Assembly: GCA_003993805.1 (NCBI GenBank)
Contig: RSEF01000014.1
Coordinates: 1,985,941-2,049,940 of the forward strand
DNA length: 64,000 nucleotides
Reading direction: 5' to 3'
From: Himantopus leucocephalus
Lineage: Eukaryota > Chordata > Aves > Charadriiformes > Recurvirostridae
The notes beneath the pieces were generated by a model that was not told the DNA's origin, did not search any database, and saw only the letters and a program-made list of their open reading frames with translations. Below, piece after piece: positions 1-10,190 of the stretch (the stretch's first letter is position 1; each line of letters starts with the position of its first letter). The position numbers and the translations under genes are program-made.

Positions 1-49
1 CGGTGCTCCCCTGCTGGTGGCAAGAAACCGTAACGGATGGACAAAATAG

Positions 50-148
50 CTGGAGAGAGGGCTACGAAGATGATGAGGGCACTGGAGCATCTTTCTTAAG
101 AGGAAAGGCCGAGGCACTTGGGTCTTTTTAGTCTGGAGAAAAGAAGAC
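50..148 (+). mobile_element. CR1 LINE fragment, cut by assembly gap
   Basis: The order 'gctacgaagatgatgagggc', 'ctggagcatcttt', 'ggccgaggcactt' and 'agtctggagaaaagaagac' matches the stretch of avian CR1 that usually reads as 'ggccacgaagatgatcagag', 'ctggagcacctct', 'ggctgagagagct' and 'agcctggagaagagaag'. It is a moderately diverged plus-strand internal-to-3' part of the element. It stops at the first N, so its 3' boundary is unknown; the sequence after the gap is not recognisably CR1. No coding capacity remains. Confidence 0.85.
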
Positions 149-248
149 NNNNNNNNNNNNNNNNNNNNNNNNNNNNNNNNNNNNNNNNNNNNNNNNNNNN
201 NNNNNNNNNNNNNNNNNNNNNNNNNNNNNNNNNNNNNNNNNNNNNNNN
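149..248. other. Assembly gap of 100 N
   Basis: The run of exactly 100 N is the usual placeholder for a gap of unknown size. It begins inside a CR1 element, so a collapsed or unresolved repeat is the likely cause. Open frames spanning it are artefacts. Confidence 0.98.
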
Positions 249-1540
249 GTGCCAGCGCTGCTGCCATCACACAGCAGACCGACCCCCTCCCGCTCTCTTA
301 CATGTGTATTTCTTTGCCTGCTCTGTGCAGTAAGTGTTTTAGGTGGGATTTACTGCAACGGGGTCAGGAGGAAGGGAAAACAATTATTAACAAGGGCCTC
401 AGTTGTAACAGTCGGGGTTACGGGGAGACAGCAAGTCTCGGAGGGGAAAGCCGTGGCTGTCACCTGCCCAGCCCCATAAACCACGCGGAGAACGTGAGCA
501 AACTGCAGGTGTTGAACGGGGAGGCATTGCTGTGGGCCGTACCTGCATTTTATCCGCTCGCCTGCCTTGAAATGGTTAAATGGAAATGCTGCCAATACAG
601 CTTCCCAGGAGTTTATCCTTGCTTTTGATGTTATAACCATTATAGCACAATCATTTTGAAGCGTTGTGATTTCTTTCAAAAATCAAAATGATTCCTACAG
701 TGAATCTTTCTTTTTTTTTTCCCCTCCAGAGGCAGCACGTCTTATCTTAGCTTTGTCCCTCACTGGTAAGTCAAACAGTATCTTAGATGTCACATCCTGC
801 CACACTTATCTATGATTTCATGCATGGAGCAATACTGGATTTTAGCTCACAAGCTTTGCTACTGCCCCTATCTTTTTAGGTTGTGACTATGGGAATTGTT
901 CCGTAAGTTGCTTCTAAATAACCACAAAATGAAGCAGATAGTACAGGAGATGTCTCTCATTAACACACCTTAATTTATTCAATAATCATACTGCAAATTA
1001 GCCAAGAAGAATCAGGAGCACTACCATTTTCACTTAGGTGGAGATTTCTAAGCCAAAGAGGTTAAGTCACAACAAAGTCTACAGTTGGTTTCAAAAGGTT
1101 TGGTATGATGAAGACAGAACTGATGATGGGAAAACAGCTCCAGTTTTATTAGAAATCTCTGGACTGGCTGTGTCAGAGCAGAGTATTTTCTTTCCTTCCA
1201 CACAAACGCATGCTGGGACTTGGGATTCCCAATTAGTGATTCTTACCTTCCCCCCCTCCCTTTTTTTTTTTGTGTTCAAGTAGGCCAGTCTCTGAGATGG
1301 TATCAACCACCATGGTGGTCTCAGACTACACAGAAACTCTGATTCGTTTGATGAAAACTTCACCAAAAGAATTTTGTTTAGTGTTTTGCTAACAGACCAT
1401 GCAAATTAAACACACAACTCTATAAACTTACTCCAAATGTGTAAAATCCTGGATCCGTACAAAAAACAATCACGCAGCACTTGGTACCAAACTAATCAAG
1501 AACGTTAAAATCAGCTTTGAAATGCTGTTACCCCTCCCGA
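249..1540. other. Unique non-coding DNA, nothing recognised
   Basis: Mixed-composition sequence without a recognisable exon or transposon. It contains pyrimidine tracts at about 708-727 and 1249-1271 and an octamer-like ATGCAAAT followed by TAAA at 1399-1409. Open frames of up to 109 codons occur on both strands in overlapping positions, as expected by chance. Confidence 0.6.
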
Positions 1541-1544
1541 GAGC

Positions 1545-1672
1545 CCCGCGCAGTGGCAGCAGGTTTAGGGGCGATGCAGCTCCCAGGTCTCTCCCCGCAG
1601 AAGGCAGAGCAGCGCGGTGTGTGACGCGACGGGCGCCGCCATCCCGGCCCCAAGCGCCGCGCTAACTTGCTC
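1545..1672. promoter_or_regulatory. Short CpG-rich cluster
   Basis: A GC-rich block with roughly 15-18 CpG, densest at 1610-1670 ('gacgcgacgggcgccgcc' and 'aagcgccgcgct'), stands out from CpG-poor flanks. It is too short for a formal CpG island. It ends less than 20 bp before a candidate 3' splice site at 1689. It could be unmethylated regulatory DNA or simply a local GC peak. Confidence 0.4.
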
Positions 1673-1689
1673 TCTGTGCTTTCTCTCAG

Positions 1690-1774
1690 AGAATACCTGC
1701 AAAAGCACAAAGCACAAGCCCTGACAAAGCAACGTATCTCCACGCTTTTCCAGGCTTTAATTCTGTCATGGAGG
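1690..1774 (+). other. Candidate exon (unrecognised, low confidence)
   Basis: An 85-bp segment lies between a good 3' splice site (pyrimidine-rich 'tgctttctctcag', ending 1689) and a good 5' splice site ('gagg|gtatgt', intron from 1775). Two of its three frames are open throughout. One gives a phase-0 start beginning RIPAKAQSTSPDKATYLHAF; another gives EYLQKHKAQALTKQRISTLF with a phase-2 start. Neither resembles a family I know. A CpG-rich block lies just upstream. Segments with matching splice consensus arise by chance at this scale, so this is a lead, not a gene call; a non-coding RNA exon is equally possible. Confidence 0.2.
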
Positions 1775-4517
1775 GTATGTTATTGTGTGTGCTGCTTAGA
1801 AGATTTCCTTAATGCTTCTTTTTTTTCAGCTAAAAAGTTATACACAGGCACTTGACAGAGACCTGATTTTACAATTACTCTAAGTCTTCTTTAAACTGCC
1901 CGAGTAGCTTGCAACCAGTAAGCCTGGTATCCTTATCTTCCCCCAGCGATATCATTTCAAAATTAGCTTGCTTCCCTTTATCTCAGGCTGAAAGAAATAT
2001 TCAACAAACAATACCTTGACTGAAATCCGAGTGCTTTGTATGTTTTACTGGAGTTGTGAAAAATTTCTCTTCCTGGCAGTATGTGTCTTGTGAAAGTGGA
2101 CTGCTCCCTCATTGTCAACTGTCCTCCTGGTGAGAAAAATGCAAATCAAAATACTGTGATCTTCTAGAGACAAAGTCTCTGTCATTAGCAATTAGTAGGA
2201 ATGCTGAGAAATACCGAGAGCTTAGTCACACGGAGATGTATCCTACTCTACGGCAACACTGGATGACATTCCTAAATGTGAGTGTGTGCCCAAGTAAAGG
2301 TTGAGAGCCGAGACCGGTGAGCAGCCACCCCCCCAAACCTGAAGAAGGCTTTCTGCAATCCCGTCTGCAGCATCCCTAAGCTCAGAGCATGGATATGTCA
2401 CCCTGGATTTCTTTCCGATGTGGAAATAGATGAGAAATATGAGAAAAACCACCCACCTTGTTTTAGCTAATGGTAGTATCATTTATGAGCAAGCTGGAAG
2501 CTCAGATTGAAAGGCTGATTGACAAGTAGCTGATCAGCCACGCTTTATCACTACAAGAGAGCACATGAGTTAACGCTGCAGCATGACGCGAGGTGGCAGC
2601 GGGTAGGCGAGGTGCTGAAAATGACACTAATGCTATTCTGACAGGCTGTGACTTTCTAAGTGCATAACTGAGGGGTTCGGCTACGCCACGACGTTACATC
2701 TGACAGTAATGGCATTGCTATAGATGGCAACAAGAGAAGTTTGGAACTAGTTGGCTAAAACTCTTCCCTTTTCATCGGCACTTAACCTAATACACCTGTA
2801 ATCTTCTGGCAGGTTCACATGTCACAGGAGGAGAGGAATGAGGAATGAGGATTTTGGAGCTTACCAACTCAAATGGGTCTCTTATCAAGGAAACATGCTA
2901 AAAAAATTGCAACTGCAGCAATAAATAACCACTGCTTGGAATCAACCGATACACAAAATAAAGATTGAAATCCTCTTAAAAGTTCCGTACAACACAAACA
3001 AGGGATTGAAAAATTGGTCTGAGATCCCCACCATGTTCATCCCTTCTCAGAGACATTCAGATTTCCTTTTTTCTTGTCCCAAGTTAATTATAATTGAATT
3101 CAACTAAGAACTCTTACAGCACCTCTAAGTATCTAAGTAGTGGTTCCTCTAACTACCAGGGCTAGAGAAAACAGCCTGGAACTTTGAGCTGAAAATTCTT
3201 TTGACTTCAGTGGTGAATAATTCATTCTAGCACTAAATTTGAACTCACAGTGCATCAGTAAGGACCTACAAAAAGACAGAGCCAAGCGGCCAAGCAGTTT
3301 CTCAGCCCTGCTGAAGACTACGAGTCTCTTTACTCACATCTGATTTCTAAACATTCATTTTTTTTGCAGCGTGAATCACTGCAAAGCACAACAGCTGGTC
3401 CCAACTGGTCCCACACAGCTTCTGCACAAGGGGTATGAAAATACAGTGCCCCACGTTTCCCCCTTGTAAACATCACGACAGCCAAAAATCAGGCTGAAGT
3501 ATAACTGAAAATTTCAACCACTAAAGTCCCCTCTTTATTACAGCTTCTCAGCCACGTCCACTTACGCAGCTATGCCTCCTGTGCTGCTGCCAGCAGCCGT
3601 GGCTCTCAGACAGACAGACTGACAGACAGCTAGATCTGCTCACACCACGCACCAGGTCTCTCCTGTTCTCACAAGCTGTCGATACTGATTGTGCAAGACT
3701 TTTCCTGCAAAAGTAGGAATTCAGGAGTGCTTTCCTCCCTCTGGGCTTGTGCAATGTATTGAACAACCCCAGAGAGGCCAAAGCAGAGCGTCTCCAGCGT
3801 ACACGTCCCCGCACGCAAGGCTGGACCCTTTTTAGGGACCAGGCAAATGGAAAAAGACGTCTGGTCCTGGAAGTGGAATGAGATGCAATCTGCTGAGGTA
3901 CGAAGTTCTTCAAAAGTAGCAAGAACACTAATCAGAACATGAATCAATTCGCTGTCTTTACTCTGAGTACTACAAAACAGGGGCAGTAAACTGAGGCCAC
4001 CAGTGCCACAGCGTGGCTTCACTGGTCATACACCAAGACCTGAGGCAAAGGCCAGAGGATTACCCACAGACAGACCCAGAGAAACACAATAGGACCATAA
4101 TTTTAAGCAAGTATATTTCAGAGTAACATAATAGGACTGTTTTTCAGAAAACCAACACTTTATGAATATGAAGTATGTTTGCCACCCAGTAACTGCCCAG
4201 AGGGGAGTTTCTGAAATACGCTGGCTCAATGTGCTGAGTACAACTTTCCCGGCCGACCCAGACACGGTCCGAACTCCGACTCAGTTGCAAAAGGCACAAC
4301 GTTTCATACCACGGCTGACTCAGATATAGTCATGGAGATGAAAAGTAAATTAATAGTCAGAAACATTTTCCCACTGGTTTAGTGAAATTGCACTTGTGAG
4401 GAATTTTACTGACCCTCTGGCATAAGAGCGGTTCTCCAAGCTGCTGCTGGGGGTCTGATCCCACAAGGTCTCATGAATTTACGAGGCAGAAGCTATACAA
4501 GCCACAAAGAGTGGAGG
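1775..4517. other. Unique non-coding DNA
   Basis: About 2.7 kb without a recognised gene. It holds an ATGCAAAT octamer at 2139-2146, a (GGAATGA)2 repeat near 2835-2848 and a CAGA tract at 3607-3629. AT-rich stretches at 2880-3260 contain TAATTA-like sites. The open frames of 126 and 117 codons on the minus strand near 3548-4022 overlap each other in different frames and carry no recognisable domain. Confidence 0.6.
3607..3629. repeat. Short (CAGA)n tract
   Basis: An imperfect tetranucleotide repeat reads cagacagacagactgacagacag with one T interruption. It is short and probably only weakly variable. Confidence 0.8.
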
Positions 4518-4612
4518 TCCCAGATTCTGCCACAGTCTCTTGAGCATCTTGGGGCAAATCAGTTAATCTTTCAGAGGTTCAGTTCACCATCTGTAAAATG
4601 CAGATACTACTC
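4518..4612 (+). mobile_element. MIR-type SINE relic
   Basis: The order 'tcccagattctgccac', 'gagcatcttggggcaaatca', 'gttaatctttcagaggttca' and 'gttcaccatctgtaaaatgc' follows the MIR core and 3' part as I know it ('ctgtgtgaccttgggcaagtcacttaacctctctgagcctcagtttcctcatctgtaaaatg', abbreviated). The high divergence fits an ancient amniote MIR. Plus-strand orientation. Confidence 0.7.
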
Positions 4613-6479
4613 TTTTGCCTATTTTTTACTATATTTTTTCTGAAAGAAAATGCAACCTATAATCTAGATGTACAGTTACTCAAAAAAACATGGAGACATT
4701 AATTAAGTATTTAGATCCCAGTATAATAGCAATAACAACAGATCTAAATGTATTACCAAAATCACAAGAAACCTGACTAGTCCCTGAGTATTCCAGCAGA
4801 GTATAATAAGTAACTACGAGAGCAGCAGGGACAGTAATTAAAATAAGAAAATGAAACATGAATTTCAAAAGCCAATTTAAATGCAAACTCTTCAAATGTG
4901 GTGCACAGAAGCATCCTACAAGGGTCCAGGAGATTGGCAAAGAGGATTAGTGAACGCATGCGACTGCACTGCCCTGACCAGAGCGTTTCATCTGCCGTGG
5001 AAATGCAAAGCCATCTGGAGCGACAAGCTGGAGAGAGTAAAGGTCCTTCAGGCCTCTGCCAAGTTTCTATAAAGTGCAATGAAAACGATAAAACGGAATA
5101 TGAATCATTTAAAAGCAAAACTATATTAAGAAATGACTCCCATATAAACTGAGGGGCTGAGACTAACGTGGTTAATGATTTAGTACGGGTCAGATTAGAC
5201 TGAGAAGCAGATCTGGGGTTTCTACCTTCTAAGTACAGCCTCTGAAGGGCAGAAAAACACAAACTCGGGCTACTTCTTAACTGTCCTCAGCTGTTTACTG
5301 AGACACAGGTTTCCAGTCAAGTCAGCGAGAGCCAGACAACAGAGAGGGAGATTTTTCTAAAGCATTTAAAAGTATTAGCACCAGCAGTCTTTGGACTTTC
5401 TGCACAAATCAGTCTGTCTCTCACTCGCGACAATTAACTGACATGATCCTTCCAGAATAAATCCATGGGGAAACCAAATTTCTTTTATTTTGCCTTTTTT
5501 CATGAGGACGCTGAACGAGTAAAGGCGGTGGGCTCGGGAACAGCACGGCCGCAGCCTCGGGGCAGCGGGGACCGGCTTACTGCCTGATGCAAGGCACAGA
5601 GACGGGGCGTACATTGCTCAGGCACTTCCTGACATTTCTTGCAAATGTCCTAAAAACCGTCACCAGGACTTTGAGATAAACTTTTAGCAGAGTCCTAACG
5701 ACTAAGAAGTCATTGCAAACAGGACTACTTGCTACTGAAACGTTCAGCCATAAATTGCTGCATTACACGACACATAAACCTCATCTGTGGAAGCAAAGGA
5801 CACAGCCGGGAGACGCCAAGGAGGTGTGGGTACACAAGCTCCCCAAAACCACGCCTGAGAATCCAGAGGCAGCGTTCTGCCTTTGCTCAGATTCAGAGGG
5901 CTCAAACCATCATCTCTGGCACAGGGATCTGGCACAACTCTGGACGGGAGAGCTCGGGCACCCCCAGGTCGCGCAGGGACAAGCGTCCCTCTTGTCTGCC
6001 TCCAGATGCAAGTCCCACACAGCTGCTCTCTGGTGATGCTCTTGGGAGGATTTTGCAGCAATAAGACTTTCATCATGTGAAAGTCACAGATCCTCTTTCG
6101 CAAATGACGGCATAACAGAAAGGCGGTATCGGGAAAATAAACTGCAAAGAAAAATTATCACAGCAGCCAGCAGATGTGAGAAGAGCTTCGCACCGTTCCA
6201 AGTGAAATCTCCCAGTAGTACATGGAGGAACAGACAAAACCAGACCGGGAGCTCTAGCTGGGACTGCTTCCCCAGGCAAAGCTGTCACGGGAGGGGGAGG
6301 ATGAGGAGCGAGGCTTAGTCGCCATTAAAAACAAGTAAATGGCAATAATCAGCAGGTCTGCAGCGCTGGAAGGAGAAGTCTCAGTGTGCAGTAACAGCAG
6401 CGCAGGAAAGACTGACCGCAAGAGGAAAACTAAACTTCAGGGGAGATCCCCCTTATGCCGAATTTCAACAAAATTCAGC
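4613..6479. other. Unique non-coding DNA
   Basis: AT-rich until about 5480, then more GC-rich with a small CpG patch at 5525-5600. The 161-codon minus-strand frame at 4777-5262 shares its span with three other open frames, shows no recognisable domain or splice pattern, and is treated as chance. Frames at 5713-6103 on both strands are mutually overlapping shadows. Confidence 0.55.
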
Positions 6480-6720
6480 AAGGCAGTGTCAGGCAGCATC
6501 TGCTCCACGCGTACAGTCCGGCGCAGCCCCTGTAACACCGAGCCGGGAGATGCCGGCAGCAGAGGCTGGGCCAGGCGTGAGCCACAGGCTGGGCAGCGCG
6601 GGGCGCGGGAGCCGCGGCAGCCGGGGCCGGGGACAGGGATGGGGACGGGGACGGGGAGCAGGCACACAGGGCAGAAAGCGGAAAGCAGCAGGTACGGGCA
6701 GAAACAGAGCACTTGCTCTT
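6480..6720. promoter_or_regulatory. GC-rich, CpG-rich block
   Basis: The block contains clusters such as 'gggcagcgcggggcgcggga' and 'gagccgcggcagccgg' and a strong G-run array. CpG counts reach 5-8 per 60 bp at 6541-6660. No recognised gene starts here; the open frames on both strands are typical of stop-poor GC-rich DNA. Confidence 0.45.
6623..6656 (+). other. G-quadruplex motif with six G-runs
   Basis: Six runs of three or four G (gggg, gggg, ggg, gggg, gggg, gggg) are separated by loops of 2-3 nt. This satisfies the G3+N1-7 quadruplex rule with spare runs. The 3' part is a hexanucleotide repeat (ggggac)2 followed by ggggag, which could vary in length. Confidence 0.75.
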
Positions 6721-9264
6721 CTTCACGCACGTACCACAGAGGTTGGATTTCTCCTCCCGGCACCCTTAACGCAACGGATGTTAGAGAGGATCGCCGACTC
6801 CAGGATTTAGCACACCGAATTACTGAATTTGTTCTTGGTGTGCATCTAAAGTGCGTTCGGTGAAAAGAAATGTGCAAGGAGACACATTCAACGTAAGTAT
6901 GTCCGATACATCCATCATGCTTCCAAGCTCCGCAGCAGCCCGAGGCTTGGTCTGCGAGCAGCCGCCCTTCGGTGCTCTCGCCATTTGTGCTGGAACAGAC
7001 AATGGCAGTAAGTTCAAAGCAAAAGAGTTTCAGTCCTTGAAAACCAGCGCCATATATTTACTGGTGGCTATGATGACAAAGTAATTCTTTTATTTTCTGT
7101 GATTTTTTTTTGTATTTTGGCTCGAGATCCATCAGTATCTTGGTGCTTGTTTTCAGCTTTTTAAGCTCATAAGAATATACTTATGTTTGTGCTTCATTGC
7201 TAAAACGTCGATTTGGAATTTTTGAAAGTGCTTCTCCCACAGAAATTGAAATAGGCTTTTGACACAATCAAAGCACTTAATCCCTTAGGGTTTTTGTAAT
7301 AAAAAGAAATGTAATCAAAATTGATTTTCCAAATATTGGGGGAAAATGGTTTTGTAATTGAAAAAAATCTTTTTGATGAAAATATTCTGAGCAGTTCCAA
7401 ACCTCTTATTTGTTTTCCAGTGTTCTTTCTCACATGGAATAGAAAAGTGTGTGATCAACAACAAAGCACAAACAAATATTCAGAGGACCAGTGCTTTCAC
7501 AACTGTGCTTTTTGAAAGTCCATGGCCGTCCCTCATGCTGGCCGTTTGACGTGGGCGGTAGAACCTCGGCCTTTCCAGCGGAGACCACACCGCGGCTCGG
7601 TGGGAAAACGGCCTGAGGAGACTTTTCTGCCCAGTGAATTCAGCTCTGGGAGGAAAGAGACAAGCAACCCACCGACATCCATCAGAAGAGCTTTCCTGGT
7701 GCCTACGGCAGTCGCTTAAAGATATTTCAGAATAATTTTGACGTAAAACCCCGAAAATGCTCTCCTAGAATAGAAAAATTTCAACAGCTCTTCAAACTCG
7801 AGTGTAATTTGGCCACAACACAGCACCATCGCTTTCTCTCCTGTTAGATGCCCGGGTCCGACCTCCCCACAAATCCCTGTCACTCAGCGTGCTGAGGAAA
7901 GCAAACCGCTCTCGCCTTTTCTACCAAACTTCGGTTTTCTTTCTTTGTTTCTTTTATTATTTTTTTTTTTAAGTAATCAGCTCAATTCTCACCTCTTTCG
8001 GGCCGCCCTGTGTGCCGGAGCCACTGAGCCCCGTTGGCAGCTGGAGTCCGGAGCCCCAAAGATCCTTGACAGAAACCCTGGACACTCCATCCCTCCCTCC
8101 TTGTGCTGGGAAAGGAGAGGGCACGGAGAGCCAGGCCTGAAGCGCTGCCGAGACGAACGCCGGCTGCTTCATTACTGCTCCCTTTCTATTTTAGCATTAC
8201 TAGCAATAATGCTAAAATATAACTAGGTAAGACGTCTCCAGTTCCAAAGCACTTGGGACAATACCACGGCCCTAAAGCTCTTTGTCAAATAAACGTCGTT
8301 AACCTGCTTTTACACGTGGGAAAAGCGAGCTGCAGGGAGGGGACGGGATTCACCCCCTTCTGCTGAGAAATCCCAAATGCTAATCTGGTTTTCTGTACCC
8401 TTCCCTGGGAGCAGAGAAGTGAAAGGCAGTATTTTTGGGACACTTTATGTAGACACTAAACCACGATAAGCATAGAGGGAGGAAGACAGCCTTATCTTTA
8501 GAAGAAGCCACTTCTTAACAAATTGACTTTCTTTGCTCATTTTGACCTTTCCTCACACCATCACAGAAGCTATCTATCTCCCAGGAACTGAAGTTACCTG
8601 CATCAGGGAGGAAACGCTCTCCATTCTTCAGCTGTGTTGTGAGCCTTGCCCTTTAAAATTCAAGCAAAGCAAAAATTTTATTGAAACCATTCTTTATTTT
8701 CTTTTTCCGGCTGGCACAGAAACACGCACTTCCACCGCACCCCTAGCGCAGCTCACCCCCGCCTGTCCTGACAGAAAGCTGCTGCAGCTGGAAGCTGACT
8801 CGTCAGGCCCCGAATCTTGGGACGCTGGGGAAATGCTAAAAATCACAAATTCAGTTCAGGAGGGATTGCAGACTTTTTTCTTTCTCTTTCTACAGGGAAT
8901 CTAAGAAATCTGCACTGGAAAATACCTAATCTAGGATTGTATCAACTCAGCAAAATTGCATGAGACCACAGAACTTTTTTGCTGATCACTCTGTAAAAGC
9001 ATCGCTCCTCCTGGGTTCCCAAAGGTAATTAGTAAACAGAATAGTGATTTTTAAATATATTTTTCTGCTTGGCTGCTGAACCACACACACTCTCTCTCTG
9101 CTTTAAAGTCCGTTTCTGGAGACTTGCAGGAGTACGTTTTTAGAGCTCTTCCCCAAGCGGCGGCTGTTCACGCTCAGTGCGCGGGGCAGCCTGATGGAAA
9201 ATATCCACCTGCTCCACAGAAATTCCTTGAAAAATTCTTGTCTTCCTCTTTACTGGGCTATATG
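6721..9264. other. Unique non-coding DNA with AT-rich blocks
   Basis: Holds an AT-rich, CpG-poor stretch at 7085-7440 (paired ATCAAA/TTGATT-like sites), a T-tract near 7958-7971, the hairpin at 8187-8219 and a possible minus-strand MIR scrap near 8305-8350 ('cttttacacgtgggaaaagc' resembles the reversed MIR 'ttttacagatggggaaac'). The 123-codon frame at 8533-8904 has no recognisable domain. A short CA/CT tract lies at 9081-9100. Confidence 0.55.
8187..8219. repeat. Perfect 13-bp inverted repeat (hairpin)
   Basis: The left arm 8187-8199 (tattttagcatta) and right arm 8207-8219 (taatgctaaaata) are exactly complementary and flank a 7-nt loop (ctagcaa). It is too short for a typical miRNA precursor. 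It could be a cruciform-prone site, a paired protein-binding site, or the remains of a terminal inverted repeat. Confidence 0.85.
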
Positions 9265-9308
9265 CAGATCTTTAGCTGGTGTAAGTGAGCACTGGAATCA
9301 ATGAGAGA
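9265..9308. repeat. Possible ancient sauropsid interspersed repeat
   Basis: 'cagatctttagctggtgtaa' followed by 'gtgagcactggaatcaatga' resembles a hairpin-like repeat often seen in bird, turtle and crocodile DNA ('agctggtgtaaatcagcata ... attgaagtcaatgg'). I recall this only from general familiarity and cannot name the family. Only one half is visible here. Confidence 0.35.
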
Positions 9309-9789
9309 GATGCACAACTTTATAAGAGCTGCAGATCTTGCTCCCACTTTTTGATACATTCACTGAGACTCCAGGACACCACCCCTCCCTTACTGTTTAA
9401 CTCCAGCCCATGTTAGAGCTGAACATCAAAGCTACAACCTGTGGTATCACAAGACATCCACATCTCTAAAGGGCTGGATTCCTCTCTGGAAGTTTAAAAT
9501 TCCATTCATATGACTTGATACAGACTTTGCGTTCTTCCCCGTGGCGAAGCCTTCCTGCCGGCTAAGGGACGGGCACAGCTGAGAGCAGCGCTGTGCAGCC
9601 GGGCAATCAGCAAAGTCAGGGTACGGGGCGGCTTTTGCAGACCTTATCGGAATAGAGCAGAGTCTTCAACACTCCTGCCCTACACCAGCCTGCAGAGTAC
9701 ATTCAGAACAATAAAGCCTCAATTTTGCACTCATTAACCATGGTTCAACTCCTTTGGGTTTTCAGAATTTGACCCTTTATGAGAATTAA
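9309..9789. other. Unique non-coding DNA
   Basis: No gene, exon or repeat was recognised. A small GC-rich patch lies at 9535-9630 and AT-rich DNA follows toward the enhancer-like tract. Confidence 0.5.
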
Positions 9790-10190
9790 CCTCTCTTTTT
9801 CACGGTATCTACAATTTCATCTGAATAAGCCATTCTAAAGCTGCAACAATTTGAGATGCCCAATATACTCAAGAGAAAAACAATGCAATTCTGGGCATCT
9901 AAATCTCCCCAACACAAACACTACAGCTACACACAAATTAACGATGCAATAGACTTTAGTCAATGAATGAGAATCAGGAAAAATTTATTTTATGCTGCTG
10001 TCAGTGCTAGCGACCAATTAAAATGGTATCTGTGAAATATAGGTCACATCAGAACAGTATTTGTCAAACAGAGGTCACATTTTAGCACTCGAATGCCTAG
10101 CCTCAAGGTCACAGAACACAACGTACACTTTTAATTAGCAATTAAAGTTACAAAACGACTGTTTCTCCTTTAACAGCTGTGTTTGCGTAC
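9790..10190. promoter_or_regulatory. Candidate conserved non-coding element
   Basis: AT-rich and nearly CpG-free, with many developmental transcription-factor motifs. A paired homeodomain site 'ttttaattagcaattaaag' covers about 10130-10148, 'gaccaattaaaat' lies near 10010, and three nuclear-receptor half-sites lie at 10041-10113. Composition and motif packing resemble vertebrate enhancers in gene deserts. Conservation cannot be tested from one sequence. Confidence 0.4.
10031..10113 (+). promoter_or_regulatory. Three AGGTCACA nuclear-receptor half-sites
   Basis: AGGTCACA occurs at 10041-10048, 10072-10079 and 10106-10113, all in the same orientation. The third is preceded by TCA, giving TCAAGGTCA at 10103-10111, the extended monomer site of NR5A and ESRR type receptors. 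The first two sit in a degenerate tandem duplication with 31-bp period: 10031-10049 and 10062-10080 match at 16 of 19 positions. Confidence 0.5.

Noticed and set aside
4777..5262. 161-codon minus-strand frame
   Set aside because: Overlaps other open frames on both strands and shows no family resemblance; expected by chance in 64 kb.
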